From positions 124,001 through 188,000 of the forward strand of contig NZ_CXOO01000027.1 of assembly GCF_001269385.1 (NCBI RefSeq): a stretch of 64,000 nucleotides of DNA, written 5' to 3'. A program made the position numbers and the translations under genes. Positions 62,352-64,000 of the stretch are shown in pieces. The notes under the pieces are model-generated. The model saw only the letters and a program-made list of their open reading frames with translations, ran no database searches and was not told the origin of the DNA. The number at the start of each line of letters is the position of its first letter. Position 1 is the stretch's first letter. This DNA is from Limnohabitans sp. DM1 (GTDB taxonomy: Bacteria; Pseudomonadota; Gammaproteobacteria; Burkholderiales; Burkholderiaceae_C).

Positions 62352-64000
62352 TCAATGGGCCAGGGCCGTTGCTTTGATCGGCTTCGTGCGTGGGAAAAGG
62401 GCATCGAGTGCGACGGCAAAAGCGGGCAGTACAGTGATGGCCATGATCATGTTGATCATGAACATGAAGGTCAACAAGATGCCCATGTCTGCCTGGAACT
62501 TGAGGTCAGAGAACGACCATGTGGCAACGCCCACGGACAAGGTGATGGCGGTGAAAATGGTCGCAACGCCCACTTCGCGCAGCGCCCCCTGAATCGCAGA
62601 CTTCATGTGGGCACCAGCCACCAAATGGGCCAGCAAGCGGTTGTAGATGTAGAAGGCGTAGTCAACGCCAATGCCCGTTGCCAACACCATCACGGGCAGG
62701 GTGGCCACGGTCAGGCCAATGTCAAGCGACTTCATGAACCAGTAACCCAGGAATGTGGCCAAGGTCAGCGGCAGGCAGCAGGCCAGCATGGCACGCCAGT
62801 CCCTGTAGGCCAGGAGCACCAGCGCCACGATGGCGGCATAGACGTACATCATCATGGCGATTTCACGCTGCTCGACCTCTTCATTGATGGCCGCAATCAA
62901 GCCCACATTGCCCGAGGCCAGTCGAAGCTTGACGCCTTGAGCTTGGCCATCGAAATCCGTGCGAAAACGTTTGACCGCTTCAATCACGGGTTGGATGGTG
63001 GTGGCTTTGTGGTCTCTCAGGTAGATGTTGGCCGCCATCATGGTGCATGCCCGGTTGAACAAGCCCCCGGCTTCCGGCAAGTAACCCACTGCGATTTGCA
63101 AGGCCTGGCTGTCCCTGGGCAGGGCGGTCATTTTGGGGTGCCCCTCGTTCAGACCGGCATTGGCAAACTTCGCCAGGCTCGAGATGGATGAGACCGTCAG
63201 CACGCCGGGCACTTGCGAGATGTGCTGCGTGAATTGGTCGATGTAGTTCACGACCTCGTATTGGTTGCAGGAATCGGCTGGTGTTTCAAAAACCACCGTC
63301 AACACCTCCATGCCCAGGTCAAAGCGTTGAACAATCGCATCGATGTCCTGGTTGTATGGGGAGTCGCTGCGCAATTCCGGGGCGCCCGCTTGCAAGGCAC
63401 CGATGTGTCTGCCCTGACTCTGCCAAACGGCCACGCCAAAGAGCACAGCGGTCAAAACCATCACATAGCGCACGTTGCGCAGTTCGGCCATCCAGCCGAG
63501 TTTTTCAATGAGACGGCTGCGCTGATTTTGCAAGGCTTCCTGTTGTTGCGCGTAGGTGCTCGGAAACTGGATGTAGGAGGCCACCAAAGGCAGCATGATG
63601 AGGTTGGTCACGATCTTGTAGCCGACCCCAATCGACGCGGCAATCGACAACTCCCGGATCATTGGGATGGGGATGATGATCAAGGTGATGAAGCCCACAA
63701 AAGCGGTCACGAGCGCCAAGCTGCCGGGGATGAACAGGCTGGTGAAACTGGCTTTGGCAGCGTCCATCGAAGGGGCACCGGACGCCAAGGCTTTGGCAAT
63801 GGCATTGATTTGCTGGATGCCGTGGGACACACCGATGGCAAAGACCAAGAAGGGCACCAAAATGGCCAGGGGGTCGAGCCCGAAGCCCAGCAGACTCAGG
63901 GTGCCAAACTGCCAGACCACGGAGACCATTGAGCAGCCCAGGGCCAGCAAGGTCAGTGAAACGGATCGGCAGTACCAGTAAACAGACAGGGCTGTCAGCA
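62352..64000 (-). CDS. RND-superfamily exporter (MMPL type), N-terminal part outside the window
   Basis: 549 codons are visible; the frame is open to the right edge, so the start lies beyond 64000. The visible part contains membrane-helix blocks FLVFAIGVSHGIQQINAIAK and FIPGSLALVTAFVGFITL, a large periplasmic loop (about 62900-63400), and a second helix block with VMVLATGIGVDYAFYIYN, the typical G-x-x-x-D-Y motif of the second half, then TITLSVGVATWSFSDL and AITVLPAF. This matches COG1033-type predicted exporters (SSD/MMPL). Such proteins use the proton gradient to move lipids, hopanoids or hydrophobic compounds. It is the first visible gene of the operon with YCF48, ALDH, Tat-like subunit and GMC dehydrogenase, hence probably linked to the same hydrophobic substrate. 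Confidence 0.88.
   Translation of the reverse strand, partial: LTALSVYWYCRSVSLTLLALGCSMVSVVWQFGTLSLLGFGLDPLAILVPFLVFAIGVSHGIQQINAIAKALASGAPSMDAAKASFTSLFIPGSLALVTAFVGFITLIIIPIPMIRELSIAASIGVGYKIVTNLIMLPLVASYIQFPSTYAQQQEALQNQRSRLIEKLGWMAELRNVRYVMVLTAVLFGVAVWQSQGRHIGALQAGAPELRSDSPYNQDIDAIVQRFDLGMEVLTVVFETPADSCNQYEVVNYIDQFTQHISQVPGVLTVSSISSLAKFANAGLNEGHPKMTALPRDSQALQIAVGYLPEAGGLFNRACTMMAANIYLRDHKATTIQPVIEAVKRFRTDFDGQAQGVKLRLASGNVGLIAAINEEVEQREIAMMMYVYAAIVALVLLAYRDWRAMLACCLPLTLATFLGYWFMKSLDIGLTVATLPVMVLATGIGVDYAFYIYNRLLAHLVAGAHMKSAIQGALREVGVATIFTAITLSVGVATWSFSDLKFQADMGILLTFMFMINMIMAITVLPAFAVALDALFPRTKPIKATALAH

Noticed and set aside
62342-62419. Longer start for the YCF48-like protein
   Set aside because: It would overlap the exporter gene and push the clear signal peptide about 26 residues inwards.

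Overview
The window looks like a chromosomal segment of a GC-rich betaproteobacterium, most likely a Burkholderiales/Comamonadaceae-type organism. This is inferred from codon usage, from the outer-membrane and TonB gene content, and from REP-like palindromes built around a GGTCGG...CCGACC core. No rRNA, tRNA, CRISPR array, integrase or transposase gene was recognised.

Region 1 (1-45717, + strand) is the 3' part of one enormous reading frame that enters from the left edge: at least 15,238 codons are visible with no stop. It encodes a secreted, adhesin-like mosaic protein. In order it contains an SWM-like segment, about 13 autotransporter-type beta-strand repeats, and several dozen Ig-like domains. 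Many Ig-like domains carry calcium-type D-x-N-x-D-G loops, and extra domains are nested among them. Then comes a helical alanine-rich array of about 26 units with an exact 366-bp period. This array is flanked on both sides by a second, roughly 200-residue repeat family. The C-terminus has calcium-type loops, a choice-of-anchor-U-like segment, a Pro-Val-Pro-Glu spacer and a final Ig-like domain. There is no autotransporter barrel, RTX block or LPXTG motif.

Region 2 (45725-49205, + strand) follows within a few bases. It holds a membrane-fusion (HlyD-type) protein with a GAF-like cytosolic N-terminus, and a PqqD-like/M50 metalloprotease/HlyD-type fusion protein. Their tight linkage suggests a dedicated export, maturation or anchoring apparatus for the giant protein. 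No ABC transporter or TolC is visible. A convergent YqaA-type membrane protein gene follows (49226-49690, - strand).

Region 3 (49895-54673, + strand) is a compact three-gene operon: a TonB-dependent receptor, a YfiR-family periplasmic protein and a CHASE8-like hybrid histidine kinase. It looks like an outer-membrane-to-cytoplasm signalling unit. It is followed by a 468-bp intergenic region packed with REP-like palindromes and related inverted and direct repeats. Then comes a GST-like 37-codon remnant translationally overlapping an intact glutathione S-transferase gene (55252-55869).

Region 4 (55884-64000, - strand) reads leftwards: an RND/MMPL exporter (cut by the right edge), a YCF48-like beta-propeller protein, a coniferyl-aldehyde-dehydrogenase-type ALDH, a Tat-like gamma subunit, a GMC flavoprotein dehydrogenase with a CX5CX3C iron-sulfur motif, and an acyl-CoA synthetase. 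Together they suggest oxidation of an alcohol to an aldehyde, an acid and an acyl-CoA, coupled to a transporter. The substrate is unknown.
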